Of a stretch of DNA of 64,000 nt, positions 9,732 through 18,949 are shown piece by piece. Source of the DNA: Cryobacterium fucosi (GTDB taxonomy: Bacteria; Actinomycetota; Actinomycetes; Actinomycetales; Microbacteriaceae). Numbering within the stretch: the stretch's first letter is position 1; the number at the start of each line of letters is the position of its first letter. The DNA lies in assembly GCF_004403515.1 (NCBI RefSeq), contig NZ_SOHH01000061.1:113136-177135 (forward strand). The letters are read 5' to 3'. The position numbers and the translations under genes were made by a program. The notes under the pieces were generated by a model. That model worked only from the letters and a program-made list of their open reading frames with translations, was not told the DNA's origin and did no database searches.

Positions 9732-10699
9732 CGCGTGCCGTTCTTCGCGAACTTCGCGACCTGCGCCGCGTTCTCCTTGGTCACGAAGCCCGGGCCGGAA
9801 TAGACGGGCTGCCCGCCACCGACGACGTCACCGTTGCGCTTCTGCAGCACGAGGAACACGACCGGGAGGTAGCCCTGCGAGTAGGGCTGCTGGTCCACCG
9901 CGAACAGGATCTTTCCGTCCTCGATGAGCTTGGTGACGTCCGCGGAAACGTCGAATGTCGCAAGAACTGACTTGCTCTTGGCCTCGGTCACGGCCTGGCT
10001 TGCGGCCACGGCAATCGAGGGGTTGAGCGTGAGCACGCCATCGATGGACGGATCAGCGAGGAGCTTGCTCTTGATGGTGTTCTGGGCGTCCGCGACGTTG
10101 GCCACGTCGACCTGGACGTTGCTAACCGTGCCACCGAGCGTGTCAGCAGCGCCCTTGCAGCGATCCTCAAGACCCGAGTTTCCGGCCTCGTGGATGACAC
10201 AGATCACATTCGTGGCGCCGCTCGCAGCCAGCTTCTCACCTGCGCCCTGTCCCGCAATGAACTCGCTCTGTCCGACGTGGGTCTGCGCACCGAACTCCTT
10301 CGATTTCTCAAGGCCCGAGTTGATGGTGATGACCGCAATCCCTGCGGCGACGGCTTTCTCGACCGTATCCTTGACGCCGTCCGGGTTCGCCATGGACACG
10401 ATCAGTCCGTCCGGCTTCGAGGCGATCGCCGCGTCGATGAGCTGACTCTGCTTGACCGGGTCTCCGTCGCCCTGATACGTGATGGTCGCGCCGAGGTCTT
10501 TGCCGGCCTGTTCGGCTCCGCTCTTGACAACATCCCAGAAGGCATCGCCCGCGCTGCCGTGCGTGACAACGGCGATGGTGGCCTTCTCACCGGACGCAAG
10601 GCCGGCCGTGGTGTCGGTCTTGTCGCCCGTGGCGGTGCAACCGGTGAGTGCGAGCGGGATGACGACCAGGGCCGCCAGCCAGCGCGTTGAGTGCTTCAT
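9728..10699 (-). CDS. Sugar ABC transporter substrate-binding lipoprotein
   Basis: This 323-aa protein has a lipoprotein signal (basic start, hydrophobic stretch, lipobox LTGC with Cys21). The mature part is a Peripla_BP_4 fold of the RbsB/FrcB type (VTHGSAGDAFWDVVKSGAEQ near residue 45; KPDGLIVSMANPDGV near residue 95). GGAGG precedes the ATG. It is the first gene of the three-gene importer and would be tethered outside the cell membrane to deliver sugar to the permease. The closest functional class is the fructose/ribose/inositol group; the exact ligand cannot be assigned. Confidence 0.9.
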   Translation of the reverse strand: MKHSTRWLAALVVIPLALTGCTATGDKTDTTAGLASGEKATIAVVTHGSAGDAFWDVVKSGAEQAGKDLGATITYQGDGDPVKQSQLIDAAIASKPDGLIVSMANPDGVKDTVEKAVAAGIAVITINSGLEKSKEFGAQTHVGQSEFIAGQGAGEKLAASGATNVICVIHEAGNSGLEDRCKGAADTLGGTVSNVQVDVANVADAQNTIKSKLLADPSIDGVLTLNPSIAVAASQAVTEAKSKSVLATFDVSADVTKLIEDGKILFAVDQQPYSQGYLPVVFLVLQKRNGDVVGGGQPVYSGPGFVTKENAAQVAKFAKNGTR

Positions 10700-10969
10700 G
10701 TTGGAGCCTCCAGTGGATTCAGATGAGTGGTGTTCGATTCGGTGCCGTGATGTCTCGTGCCGGCATCACGCGTGCGTCGAATTGGTGATGAATTCGAGGC
10801 TCTGCCTCACATCGGAACGGGATCCTTCGCCCGGTCTTGGCTCTGACATTCGAACACGTTCTCTCGATGGGGAGTTGATTCCGGGAGGAACGTCGGCGTC
10901 CGACATCGCCGGCCGGGGTTCCGACGCTGGCTCCGGGCCATGTCAGTTGGTCCTTTCGGCGGCGCCGCG

Positions 10970-11077
10970 TCAGAGGTACGGCTTCTGGTTCTTCTGGCTG
11001 TCGAGATAGTCGATTCGTGCGTCCTGGGTGCTCTGGAGGGTGGACACCTCGGCGATGGGTAGGCGACGATGTTGCAT
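10970..11077 (-). pseudogene. Possible C-terminal gene remnant or 35-aa peptide upstream of the sugar importer
   Basis: A minus-strand frame from ATG 11077 encodes 35 residues ending QSTQDARIDYLDSQKNQKPY plus Leu. Composition looks protein-like rather than random, with few Arg or Pro. It has no recognised family. It lies in the leader of the sugar importer, between a palindromic repeat and the lipoprotein gene, so it could be the tail of a deleted upstream operon gene. The rest of 10700-11131 shows no gene. Confidence 0.3.
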
Positions 11078-11131
11078 TCGACGGATGCCGCATCCACAGG
11101 TGCCGATACCCGCCGCGGGGCGTTCCGTCGC

Positions 11132-11199
11132 CGAGTTCTACCTTTCCGGTCGAAACCGACCCGCACGCATATCGGGTTCGACCGGAAAGGTAGAACTCG
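11132..11199. repeat. Palindromic hairpin element, copy A
   Basis: Perfect 23-bp inverted arms (11132-11154 and 11177-11199) flank a 22-bp centre. The arm core CCTTTCCGGTCGAA recurs in copies at 51700-51755 and 52871-52919. It lies between the sugar importer leader and a tRNA-Leu. It looks like a dispersed REP-type intergenic element; as RNA it would form a strong hairpin. Confidence 0.85.
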
Positions 11200-11300
11200 C
11201 CGCTGTTCGGAATGACGAAAGGCCCTCGGTTTCCCGGGGGCCTTTCTTGTCCGACTGGGTTTCGCAAATAGATTCAACCCATTTGGCAATCAACCCGCTG

Positions 11301-11384
11301 TGCGCGAGGGGGGACTTGAACCCCCACGTCCTTTCGAACACTGGCACCTGAAGCCAGCGCGTCTGCCAATTCCGCCACTCGCGC
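11301..11384 (-). tRNA. tRNA-Leu (anticodon CAG)
   Basis: Read on the minus strand, GCGCGAG pairs with CTCGCGC as the acceptor stem. The D arm contains GGCGGAATTGGCAGACGC, the anticodon loop CTTCAGG carries CAG, a long variable arm follows, and the T arm contains GGTTCAAGTCC. This class II shape is that of tRNA-Leu. The 3' CCA is not encoded. Confidence 0.95.
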
Positions 11385-11482
11385 GAACTTAGGAAGATTA
11401 GCACTTTCCGGGGCCCATGCGCCATTCGAGGCGGTGTGGGCCGAATCGAGTCGGGCCGAGCCCTGCGGATGGCGGCGCGATC

Positions 11483-11651
11483 CGGGTCTCGACAAGCTCG
11501 ACCACCGCCGGTGATTGAGCCTGTCGAAATCAACCGGGTCTCGACAAGCTCGACCACCGGGGCGACAGGCTCGACCACCGGGTCTCGACAAGCTCGACCA
11601 CCGGGTCTCGACAAGCTCGACCACCGGGCGACAAGCTCGACCACCGGGCGG
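11483..11651. repeat. GTCGAG-rich repeat cluster 1
   Basis: Five or six near-identical units of GGTCTCGACAAGCTCGACCA with CCGG follow in tandem, some shortened at the 5' end. One unit near 11511-11533 is in the opposite orientation (GATTGAGCCTGTCGAAATC). It fills much of the 392-bp gap between tRNA-Leu and fhaA. No gene is present, and the fhaA promoter must lie after it (about 11655-11770). Confidence 0.88.
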
Positions 11652-11776
11652 CGTGAACCCCGAGCGCAGGCACCCTCCCGTAGGATGACAAACCGTGCCC
11701 CCAATTGCCTGGCGGGCGTGTTAACACTTCAGGCAAGTAACATGCAGATAGCCGAAAGGATCGGATCGGGAGACCT

Positions 11777-12526
11777 GTGGGCATACTGGACAACTTTGAA
11801 AAGGGCTTGGAGCGCGCCGTCAACGGTGCATTCGCCAAGACCTTCAGGTCGGGGCTGCAGCCCGTGGAGATCACCTCCGCACTGCGCCGCGAGCTCGACA
11901 CAAAAGCAGCGGTCGTGTCCCGCGATCGCATCCTCGCGCCCAATCGCTTCGTCGTCCGGATGAGCCACGAGGACTACCAGCGCATGACCAACCTCGGCCC
12001 GACCCTCGTCGACGAGCTCACCGAGCTCGTGCAGCAGCACGGTCGCGAACAGCGCTACCAATTCGCCGGCGGCGTCTCGATCGCCCTGTCCGACGACCGC
12101 GGCCTCAGCGAGGGCATGGTGCAGATCGACTCCAGCACCATCAAGGGCAGCGTCACCTGGACCCCGGTGGTCGACGTCAACGGCAAGCGCTACCCCCTCA
12201 CCAAGTCCCACACCGTCATCGGCCGCGGCAGCGACGCCGACATCACCGTCGACGACACCGGCACCTCCCGCCGTCACGTCGAGATCCTCTGGGACGGCTC
12301 CCGCGCCCAGGTGCGCGACCTCGGCTCCACCAACGGCTCCCAACTCAACGGTTCGCCGGTCAAGCAGGCCATCCTGGAACCGGACTCCGTGGTCACCATC
12401 GGCCGCACCCGGATCGTCTTCCGCGTCATCGCCCAGGCCGCCGCCGGGGAGCCCGTGGCCGACCGCCGCCACGAATCGCCCCCCGAACGCCACGACATGG
12501 GCGGATTCTGGGGGCCCTCCGCATGA
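11777..12526 (+). CDS. fhaA: FhaA-type DUF3662 and FHA domain protein
   Basis: This 249-aa protein has an N-terminal DUF3662 domain (about residues 1-115, MGILDNFEKGLERAVNG) and a C-terminal FHA domain (residues 131-218) with the phosphothreonine-binding residues GRGSDAD, SRRH and STNG. In mycobacteria FhaA is phosphorylated by PknB and binds the MurJ pseudokinase complex to control peptidoglycan synthesis. It is first in the fhaA-fhaB-pstP-rodA-pbpA-pknA-pknB operon and overlaps fhaB by 4 bp. Start is GTG 11777 after GGGAGA. It lacks the long disordered linker of mycobacterial FhaA. Confidence 0.92.
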   Translation: MGILDNFEKGLERAVNGAFAKTFRSGLQPVEITSALRRELDTKAAVVSRDRILAPNRFVVRMSHEDYQRMTNLGPTLVDELTELVQQHGREQRYQFAGGVSIALSDDRGLSEGMVQIDSSTIKGSVTWTPVVDVNGKRYPLTKSHTVIGRGSDADITVDDTGTSRRHVEILWDGSRAQVRDLGSTNGSQLNGSPVKQAILEPDSVVTIGRTRIVFRVIAQAAAGEPVADRRHESPPERHDMGGFWGPSA

Positions 12527-13116
12527 GCGTCAGCGAGCTAACGCTGCTTGTGTTGCGCCTCGGCTTCCTGCTGATGCTGTGGCTGTTCATCTTCGGCATC
12601 GTCTACGCGCTGCGCAGCGACCTGTTCGGCCAGCGGGTGCGCAAACAGCAGCAGGATGCCGCGGCATCCGCCCCACCCATCGCCTTCGCCGCCGCCGTGC
12701 CGACGCCCGTTCCCGCCGCCACCCTGCCGCCGGCCGGCGCCTCTGCCACGGCCCTGACCGAGCAGCTGACCGGCCGGCCGGCCGCTCCCCCGGCCCGTTC
12801 CGGACCGGAACGGGCAACCGCAACCAACGCCACCCGCCTCGTGATCACGTCCGGCCCGAAGTCGGGCACGGAGTTCCCGCTCACCTCCGACTCGGTCACG
12901 ATCGGTCGGTCGGGCGACTCGAGCCTGGTCATCCGTGACGACTACACCTCCACCCACCACGCCCGGCTGATGCTCTGGAACGAAGAGTGGATGATCCAGG
13001 ACCTGGATTCGACCAACGGCACCTTCCTGAACGGCTCGCGCCTCGCGGTGCCGACGCCGGTCCCCCTGAACACCCCCGTCAAGATTGGCGCAACCAGCTT
13101 CGAGCTTCGGCGGTAG
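12523..13116 (+). CDS. fhaB: FhaB-type membrane-anchored FHA domain protein
   Basis: This 197-aa protein has one N-terminal transmembrane helix (about residues 8-30), a Pro/Ala-rich linker, and an FHA domain (about residues 103-195) with TIGRSGDSS, STHHARL and DSTNGTFLNG. It reads phosphothreonine marks set by the kinases at the end of the operon. In mycobacteria the equivalent (FipA/FhaB) links kinase signals to FtsZ and FtsQ. It is coupled to fhaA by ATGA and followed 4 bp later by the phosphatase gene. Confidence 0.92.
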   Translation: MSVSELTLLVLRLGFLLMLWLFIFGIVYALRSDLFGQRVRKQQQDAAASAPPIAFAAAVPTPVPAATLPPAGASATALTEQLTGRPAAPPARSGPERATATNATRLVITSGPKSGTEFPLTSDSVTIGRSGDSSLVIRDDYTSTHHARLMLWNEEWMIQDLDSTNGTFLNGSRLAVPTPVPLNTPVKIGATSFELRR

Positions 13117-13120
13117 CTGC

Positions 13121-14350
13121 ATGGCGACAGTCAGTCACAGCGCGGCCGCGTCCCACGTTGGAAAGATCCGGTCCAACAACCAGGACTCCGGGTATTCCGG
13201 CCGCCAGCTGTTCATGGTCGCCGATGGAATGGGCGGTCACGCCGGAGGCGACGTCGCCTCCGCGATCGCCACGAAGCGCATCATCGAGGCCGACCAGCCC
13301 TATCAGACCCCACAGGACGCCGAATTCGCCCTGCAGGCCGCCCTCATCGCCGCGAACTCACAGCTCGCCGAGACCGTGTTCGAGCACACCGAACTCACCG
13401 GGATGGGCACCACGGTCAGCGCCCTCGTCGTGCTCGAGGGCGAGGTGGCGATCGCTCACATCGGCGACTCCCGCATCTACCTGCTCCGCGACGGCGAACT
13501 CTCCCAGATCACCGTCGACCACACCTTCGTGCAACGCCTCGTCGACAGCGGCCGCATCACCGAGCAGGAGGCCATGGTGCATCCGCGCCGGTCCGTGCTC
13601 ATGCGCGTGCTCGGCGACGTGGAGTCGTCACCGGAGATCGACACGTCGATCCTGGCCACCATCCCCGGCGACCGCTGGCTGATCTGCTCCGACGGGCTGA
13701 GCGGCGTGGTCTCCAACACCGCAATCGCCGCGGCCCTGTCCACCGACCTCGACGCCCAGGGCGTCGCCAGCCGCCTGGTCAAGGAGAGCCTCGACGGCGG
13801 TGCGCCGGACAACGTCACCATCGTCGTCGTCGACATCGGCTCGCCCGATGAGCGGGTCGACGTTCCCACCGTGGTCGGATCCGCGGCCGCCCCCCTCGCC
13901 TTCGGCGAGGAGCCGAGCCGCAGCCGCGCCCTCCGCATGTCCAGCCTGCGCCTGCACCCGGTGCGGGAGACCCACTTCGAACCCGACTCCCAGGACTACC
14001 TCTCCGAGCTCATCGAGGAAGACGAGCGCCGTGCCCGCCGGCGCAAGATCACCTGGCTGATGGGCATCATCCTGCTCGTCATCGCCATCGTCGGCACCGC
14101 AGTCCTCGGCTACCAGTGGACCCAGACCCGCTACTTCGTCGGTGTCGAAGGCAGCAACGTCGCCATCTTCCAGGGTGTGCAGCAGGATCTCGGCCCGATC
14201 GCGTTGTCGTCGGTCTACGAGGACACCACCCTCAAGGTGTCCGACCTGCGGGTGTTCGACCGCCAGCAGGTGCAGCAAACCATCAGCGCGACCTCCCTCG
14301 AAGACGCGAAACTCATCGTCGAACGGCTCCATGATGCCACCCTCAAATAG
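13121..14350 (+). CDS. pstP: Ser/Thr protein phosphatase PstP (PP2C family)
   Basis: This 409-aa protein has a PP2C catalytic domain (about residues 3-240) with the metal ligands in VADGMGGHAGG (Asp35, Gly36), GDSR (115-118), SDG (190-192) and DN (230-231). One transmembrane helix at about 311-331 follows, with an external tail of about 75 residues. It removes phosphate from targets of PknA and PknB, and from the kinases themselves. ATG 13121 starts exactly at the conserved MATVSHSAAASHVGKIRSNN. Its end overlaps rodA by 17 bp. Confidence 0.93.
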   Translation: MATVSHSAAASHVGKIRSNNQDSGYSGRQLFMVADGMGGHAGGDVASAIATKRIIEADQPYQTPQDAEFALQAALIAANSQLAETVFEHTELTGMGTTVSALVVLEGEVAIAHIGDSRIYLLRDGELSQITVDHTFVQRLVDSGRITEQEAMVHPRRSVLMRVLGDVESSPEIDTSILATIPGDRWLICSDGLSGVVSNTAIAAALSTDLDAQGVASRLVKESLDGGAPDNVTIVVVDIGSPDERVDVPTVVGSAAAPLAFGEEPSRSRALRMSSLRLHPVRETHFEPDSQDYLSELIEEDERRARRRKITWLMGIILLVIAIVGTAVLGYQWTQTRYFVGVEGSNVAIFQGVQQDLGPIALSSVYEDTTLKVSDLRVFDRQQVQQTISATSLEDAKLIVERLHDATLK

Positions 14351-15746
14351 CCGCGGCACGGCGACGGATACCGCCCAGCGCCCGCAGGGCGCGAAGCCCG
14401 GCCGCGTGCGCCGTCTCCATCTCCCGCAGAAGCTTCGCAACCTCGAGCTGTTCCTGCTGCTCATCGCGTGCGGCATCAACGCGGCCTCCGTGGTGCTCGT
14501 GCAGCTCGGCGCCCTCGGTCGCATAGACACCACCCTCGTGCTGCTCGGTGCGGGCCTGTCGGTACTCGTCCTGTGCCTGCATGTGGTGCTGCGTGTCGTC
14601 GCCCGCGACGCCGACCCGTTCATCCTGCCAATCGCCTCCCTGCTCAACGGCATCGGCATCGCCATGATCTACCGCATCGACATCGCCAACAACGACGCAG
14701 GCTGGGAGAGCGCCGCCGTGCGTCAGACGGTGTGGAGCGCGCTGGCAATCGCCTGCGGAATCGCCGTCGTGCTGGTCATCCGCAACCACCGGGTGCTGTT
14801 TCGCTACACCTACGTCGCCGGTTTCATCGCGGTCGTCCTCCTGCTCCTCCCGCTCGTGCCGGGCCTCGGCCGCGAGGTCAGCGGCGCCCGGGTCTGGATC
14901 GGCATCGGCTCCTTCGCCACCTTCCAGCCCGGTGAGATCGCCAAGATCGCCCTCGCCGTGTTCTTCGCCGGTTATCTGGTGCGCAATCGCGACAGCCTGT
15001 CGATGGTCGGCAAGCGGTTACTCGGCATGCGGTTCCCGCGCCTGCGCGACCTCGGCCCCATCCTGGTGGTCTGGGCGCTGTCGATGTCGGTCATCATCTT
15101 CCAGCGCGACCTCGGCACCGCCCTGCTCTACTTCGGCCTGTTCCTCGTCATGCTCTACGTCGCCACCGGCCGGCTCAGCTGGGTGCTCCTCGGCATGACG
15201 CTCTTCCTCGGCGGCGCCCTCATCGCCAGCCAGACCCTCCAATACGTCAACGGCCGGTTCACCAACTGGCTGGACGCGCTCAACCCGGATGTCTACGGCG
15301 CCAGCGGCGGCAGCTACCAGCTGGTGCAGGGCCTCTTCGGCCTCGCCAAGGGCGGCCTGATCGGAACCGGGCTCGGCCAGGGTCGTCCTGACATCACGCC
15401 GGTGCCGCAGAGCGACTACATCATCGCCAGCCTCGGCGAGGAACTCGGCCTGGCCGGCCTGTTCGCCATCCTCGCCCTGTACCTGCTCTTCGTAGCACGC
15501 GGGTTCCGGATCGGCTTCGCCGGCAACGACGACTTCGGCAAACTGCTCGGGGTCGGCCTCTCCTTCGTTGTCGCCCTCCAGTGCTTCATCGTGATCGGCG
15601 GCGTCACCCGGGTGATCCCCCTGACCGGACTGACCACTCCGTTCCTCGCCGCGGGTGGCTCGTCGCTCGTCGCGAACTGGATCATCGCCGCGCTGCTGCT
15701 GCGCCTGTCCGACACGCTGCGCAACCAACCCAGGCTGGTGGTCTAA
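14334..15746 (+). CDS. rodA: FtsW/RodA/SpoVE family peptidoglycan glycosyltransferase
   Basis: This is a polytopic SEDS protein of about 470 residues with around 12 transmembrane segments after a basic cytoplasmic N-terminus. Family motifs include ARVWIGIGSFATFQPGEIAK and, toward the end, GLTTPFLAAGGSSL. SEDS proteins polymerise lipid II into glycan strands, paired with a class B PBP, here the adjacent pbpA. The assignment as RodA rather than FtsW rests on the pstP-rodA-pbpA-pkn context. The start at ATG 14334 (14331 is also possible) lies within the pstP 3' end and has no strong ribosome site, suggesting translational coupling. Confidence 0.92.
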   Translation: MPPSNSRGTATDTAQRPQGAKPGRVRRLHLPQKLRNLELFLLLIACGINAASVVLVQLGALGRIDTTLVLLGAGLSVLVLCLHVVLRVVARDADPFILPIASLLNGIGIAMIYRIDIANNDAGWESAAVRQTVWSALAIACGIAVVLVIRNHRVLFRYTYVAGFIAVVLLLLPLVPGLGREVSGARVWIGIGSFATFQPGEIAKIALAVFFAGYLVRNRDSLSMVGKRLLGMRFPRLRDLGPILVVWALSMSVIIFQRDLGTALLYFGLFLVMLYVATGRLSWVLLGMTLFLGGALIASQTLQYVNGRFTNWLDALNPDVYGASGGSYQLVQGLFGLAKGGLIGTGLGQGRPDITPVPQSDYIIASLGEELGLAGLFAILALYLLFVARGFRIGFAGNDDFGKLLGVGLSFVVALQCFIVIGGVTRVIPLTGLTTPFLAAGGSSLVANWIIAALLLRLSDTLRNQPRLVV

Positions 15747-17198
15747 GTGAATCGCGAACTCAAGCGCGTGAGCATCGTCGTGATGCTCATGTTCGTCGCG
15801 CTCCTCACATCGACCACGATCATCCAGGTCTTCCAGGCCGACAGCCTCACGGCGGATGCCCGCAACACCCGCACGCTCTACGACAGCTATTCCGTCGAAC
15901 GGGGCGCCATCCTCGTGGCCGGCAACCCGATCGCGCAGTCGATGCCGATCGCCGACGACTACAAGTTCCAGCGCACCTACAGCAACGGGCCGCTCTACGC
16001 GCCGATCACCGGCTTCATCCCGATCAACGGCTCGCCGACCGGACTGGAGCACGCGCTCAACGGCGAGCTCAGCGGCACGTCCAACGCGCAGTTCTTCGAC
16101 AAGATCAACTCCTTGATCACGGGCCAGAACGCCAAAGGGGCGTCGGTGGAGGTCACCATCGACCCCGTCGCGCAACAGGCCGCCTGGGACGCCCTCGGCG
16201 ACCTCACGGGGTCCGTGGTCGTCACCGAACCGAAGACCGGCCGCATCCTCGCCATGGTCTCCAAGCCCGGCTATGACCCTAACCTGCTTACGGTGCACGA
16301 CAACCAGAGGGTCACCGACAGCTACGAGTCGCTGGTCAGCGACGACACCAACCCCCTGATCGACCGGGCGATCAACTCGCTCAACCCGCCCGGTTCGGTC
16401 TTCAAACTCGTCGTCGTGACCGCCGCGCTCGAATCCGGCAAGTTCACGCCGGAGAGCACCTTCCCGAACCCGGCCACCTTCCAGCTGCCCGGGTCCACCT
16501 CGACCGTGATCAACTCGGGCGGCGGAACCTGCGGCGGCGGCGACACCGTCACCATCGCCACGGCGCTGCGCCTGTCCTGCAACATCCCGATGGCCGAACT
16601 GGGACTCCAGCTCGGCGAGAAGGCAATCCGCGACACGGCCGAGAAGTTCGGCTTCAACACGGACTATTCGATTCCGTTGAATGTGTCCCAGAGCGCCTAC
16701 CCGCTCGAACTCGACGACGCCCAGCTGGCGCTGTCCGCATTCGGGCAGACCAGCGTGCGCGCCACGCCCCTGCAGATGGCCATGGTGTCGGCCACGATCG
16801 CCAATGGTGGCGTGGAAATGGCCCCGAATCTGGTCGACCAGATCCTCGCGCCGAACCTGAGCCCGCTCCAGTCCTTCGAGCCCCGCACCATGAAACGGGT
16901 GATGAGCGCGGAAACCGCAGCGACGATCACCCAGATGATGGTCAATGGGGTCCAGGACGGTGCCGCCAGCAATGCAAGAATAGATGGGGTCAACGTGGCA
17001 GGTAAAACGGGCACGGCAGAGAATGCCGCCGACGATCCCTACACCTTGTGGTTTACCGGATTCGCCCCCGCGGAGGATCCGAAATATGCAATCTCCGTTC
17101 TCGTCGAGGATGGCGGGGGACTTGGCCAGACGGGGTACGGCAATCTCCTTGCCGCACCAATTGCAAAGCGGGTACTAGAGGCGGTGCTGAATAAATGA
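15747..17198 (+). CDS. pbpA: Class B penicillin-binding protein PbpA (transpeptidase)
   Basis: This 483-aa protein has a short cytoplasmic start, one transmembrane helix (about 8-30), a dimerisation domain and a transpeptidase domain. Active-site motifs are SVFK with Ser217 and Lys220, SCN at 277-279 and KTG at 420-422. It crosslinks peptidoglycan in the periplasmic space, working with RodA. The GTG start immediately follows the rodA stop, and its last bases overlap the kinase gene (ATGA). Its mycobacterial counterpart is a substrate of PknB. Confidence 0.93.
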   Translation: MNRELKRVSIVVMLMFVALLTSTTIIQVFQADSLTADARNTRTLYDSYSVERGAILVAGNPIAQSMPIADDYKFQRTYSNGPLYAPITGFIPINGSPTGLEHALNGELSGTSNAQFFDKINSLITGQNAKGASVEVTIDPVAQQAAWDALGDLTGSVVVTEPKTGRILAMVSKPGYDPNLLTVHDNQRVTDSYESLVSDDTNPLIDRAINSLNPPGSVFKLVVVTAALESGKFTPESTFPNPATFQLPGSTSTVINSGGGTCGGGDTVTIATALRLSCNIPMAELGLQLGEKAIRDTAEKFGFNTDYSIPLNVSQSAYPLELDDAQLALSAFGQTSVRATPLQMAMVSATIANGGVEMAPNLVDQILAPNLSPLQSFEPRTMKRVMSAETAATITQMMVNGVQDGAASNARIDGVNVAGKTGTAENAADDPYTLWFTGFAPAEDPKYAISVLVEDGGGLGQTGYGNLLAAPIAKRVLEAVLNK

Positions 17199-18886
17199 GA
17201 CCCACAGCAGGGCTCACCTTCGGGGGACGATACGAACTGCAATCCCGGATCGCCATTGGCGGTATGGGAGAGGTATGGCAGTCCGTCGACCTTGTGATCG
17301 GCCGCACCGTCGCCATCAAGATCCTCAAGGACGAATACCTCGGTGACCCGGGCTTCCTCGAGCGCTTCCGCGCCGAGGCCCGCCACGCCGCACTCGTCAA
17401 CCACGAGGGCATCGCCAACGTCTTCGACTACGGGGAAGAAGACGGCAGCGCGTTCCTCGTCATGGAGCTGGTTCCCGGCGAGGCGTTGTCCACCATCCTC
17501 GAGCGCGAGCATGTCCTACCCACCGACAAGGTGCTCGACATCGTCTCCCAGACCGCCGCCGCGCTGCACGCCGCGCACGCCGCCGGACTGGTGCACCGCG
17601 ACATCAAGCCGGGCAACCTGCTCATCACTCCCGACGGCCGGGTCAAGATCACCGACTTCGGAATCGCCCGCATCGCCGACCAGGTTCCGCTCACCGCGAC
17701 CGGCCAGGTCATGGGCACCGTGCAATACCTCTCGCCCGAACAGGCGAGCGGTCGCGCCGCCTCGCCGACCACCGACATCTACTCGCTTGGGATCGTCGCC
17801 TACGAGAGCCTCGCGGGCCGCCGGCCGTTCACGGGTGAGTCCCAGGTGGCCATCGCGATGGCCCAGATCAACGAGACCGCGCCCGACCTGCCCGAGACCG
17901 TGTCGGAGCCGGTGCGCAACCTCGTCATCTCCTGCCTGGCCAAGAACCCGGCCGACCGCCCGGCTTCGGCCGCGCACCTCTCCCGTGCCGCGGCCGCCCT
18001 GCGCCGCGGGGACATCGCCGCAGCGGCGGCATCCGTGCCCGCGATCATGAACGGGGTCACGCCGACCGCCGCCACGATGCTCATGCCCGGCGCCGGCGCC
18101 ATGGCGGCGACGACAGTGTTGCCCACCGCGGCGCCCGCCACCCGCGCCTCGACAGCGGCAGCGGCCGCGGCCGCCAAGAAGCGCAGCCCGTGGACCTGGC
18201 CGCTGATCGCACTGATCGCGTTGCTCGCGATCGTTCTCACCGGCACCCTGATCGCCCTCTTCACCCAGCAGGGTGCCACCCCGGCGCCCACCCCGTCGGC
18301 GTCCTCGACGCCCAAGGCAACGCCCAAGGCAACCCCGACACCAACGCCGACGCCCACCCCGACCAGCAACACGGTCGAGGTGACCCTGGCCGACTACGTC
18401 GGGCTCACCAGCACGGAGGCCCGCGACAAGCTTGCCGGGCTGGGTTTCGTCGTCGATGTGCAGACCGGCAACGCGTCCACCAAGAGCGAAGAGGTCGCCG
18501 ACACCGTCTACTCGGTCAACCCGACCGGGCCGGTGCGCAAGGGCGAGAAGATCACGGTCAAGGTCTACGCGCCCGCCGTGGCCCCGGATGCCCCCACCGT
18601 CGCTCCCACGGCGACCCCGGCCGCCACGGCGCAGAACAAGCCGGTGACCGTGACCTGGGCCGCGCAGTCCTGCCCCAGCGGGCAGACCCTGTCCGGCTAC
18701 GAGGTCCTGGCCGAGGGCCAGGGCGCCATCTCGCCTGCCGCGGTTGGGCCGGACACCACCACGGCGACGGTGACCACCGGTCCGGAGTCCGGCACGTTCA
18801 CGGTCAAGTTCCGGTACCTCTGCGGAGCGACCGCGTCGCCGTACTCCCCGTCGTCAACCGCCGTGACCGTCACCGCAGTGCCGTAA
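17195..18886 (+). CDS. pknA: Ser/Thr protein kinase, PknA position, with one PASTA and an FN3-like domain
   Basis: This 563-aa membrane kinase has a catalytic domain at about residues 12-272 (Lys42, HRDIKPGN with Asp136, DFG at 154-156). A juxtamembrane Ala-rich linker, a transmembrane helix (334-356), a Thr-Pro stalk (361-391), one PASTA domain (393-459) and a C-terminal FN3-like beta domain (481-563) follow. By position it is PknA, but mycobacterial PknA has no PASTA repeat, so the external part is unusual. It would regulate growth and division proteins encoded around it. It overlaps pbpA by 4 bp. Confidence 0.9.
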   Translation: MRPTAGLTFGGRYELQSRIAIGGMGEVWQSVDLVIGRTVAIKILKDEYLGDPGFLERFRAEARHAALVNHEGIANVFDYGEEDGSAFLVMELVPGEALSTILEREHVLPTDKVLDIVSQTAAALHAAHAAGLVHRDIKPGNLLITPDGRVKITDFGIARIADQVPLTATGQVMGTVQYLSPEQASGRAASPTTDIYSLGIVAYESLAGRRPFTGESQVAIAMAQINETAPDLPETVSEPVRNLVISCLAKNPADRPASAAHLSRAAAALRRGDIAAAAASVPAIMNGVTPTAATMLMPGAGAMAATTVLPTAAPATRASTAAAAAAAKKRSPWTWPLIALIALLAIVLTGTLIALFTQQGATPAPTPSASSTPKATPKATPTPTPTPTPTSNTVEVTLADYVGLTSTEARDKLAGLGFVVDVQTGNASTKSEEVADTVYSVNPTGPVRKGEKITVKVYAPAVAPDAPTVAPTATPAATAQNKPVTVTWAAQSCPSGQTLSGYEVLAEGQGAISPAAVGPDTTTATVTTGPESGTFTVKFRYLCGATASPYSPSSTAVTVTAVP

Positions 18887-18949
18887 TCGGTGCCGGGAGT
18901 GTTCCGGTAAAATAGCCGGGATCTGTGTCCGCGAACTGGGAGTATTGCT

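Noticed and set aside
11483..11651. CRISPR array or attachment site beside tRNA-Leu
   Set aside because: No spacers; no integrase gene and no duplicated tRNA end nearby.
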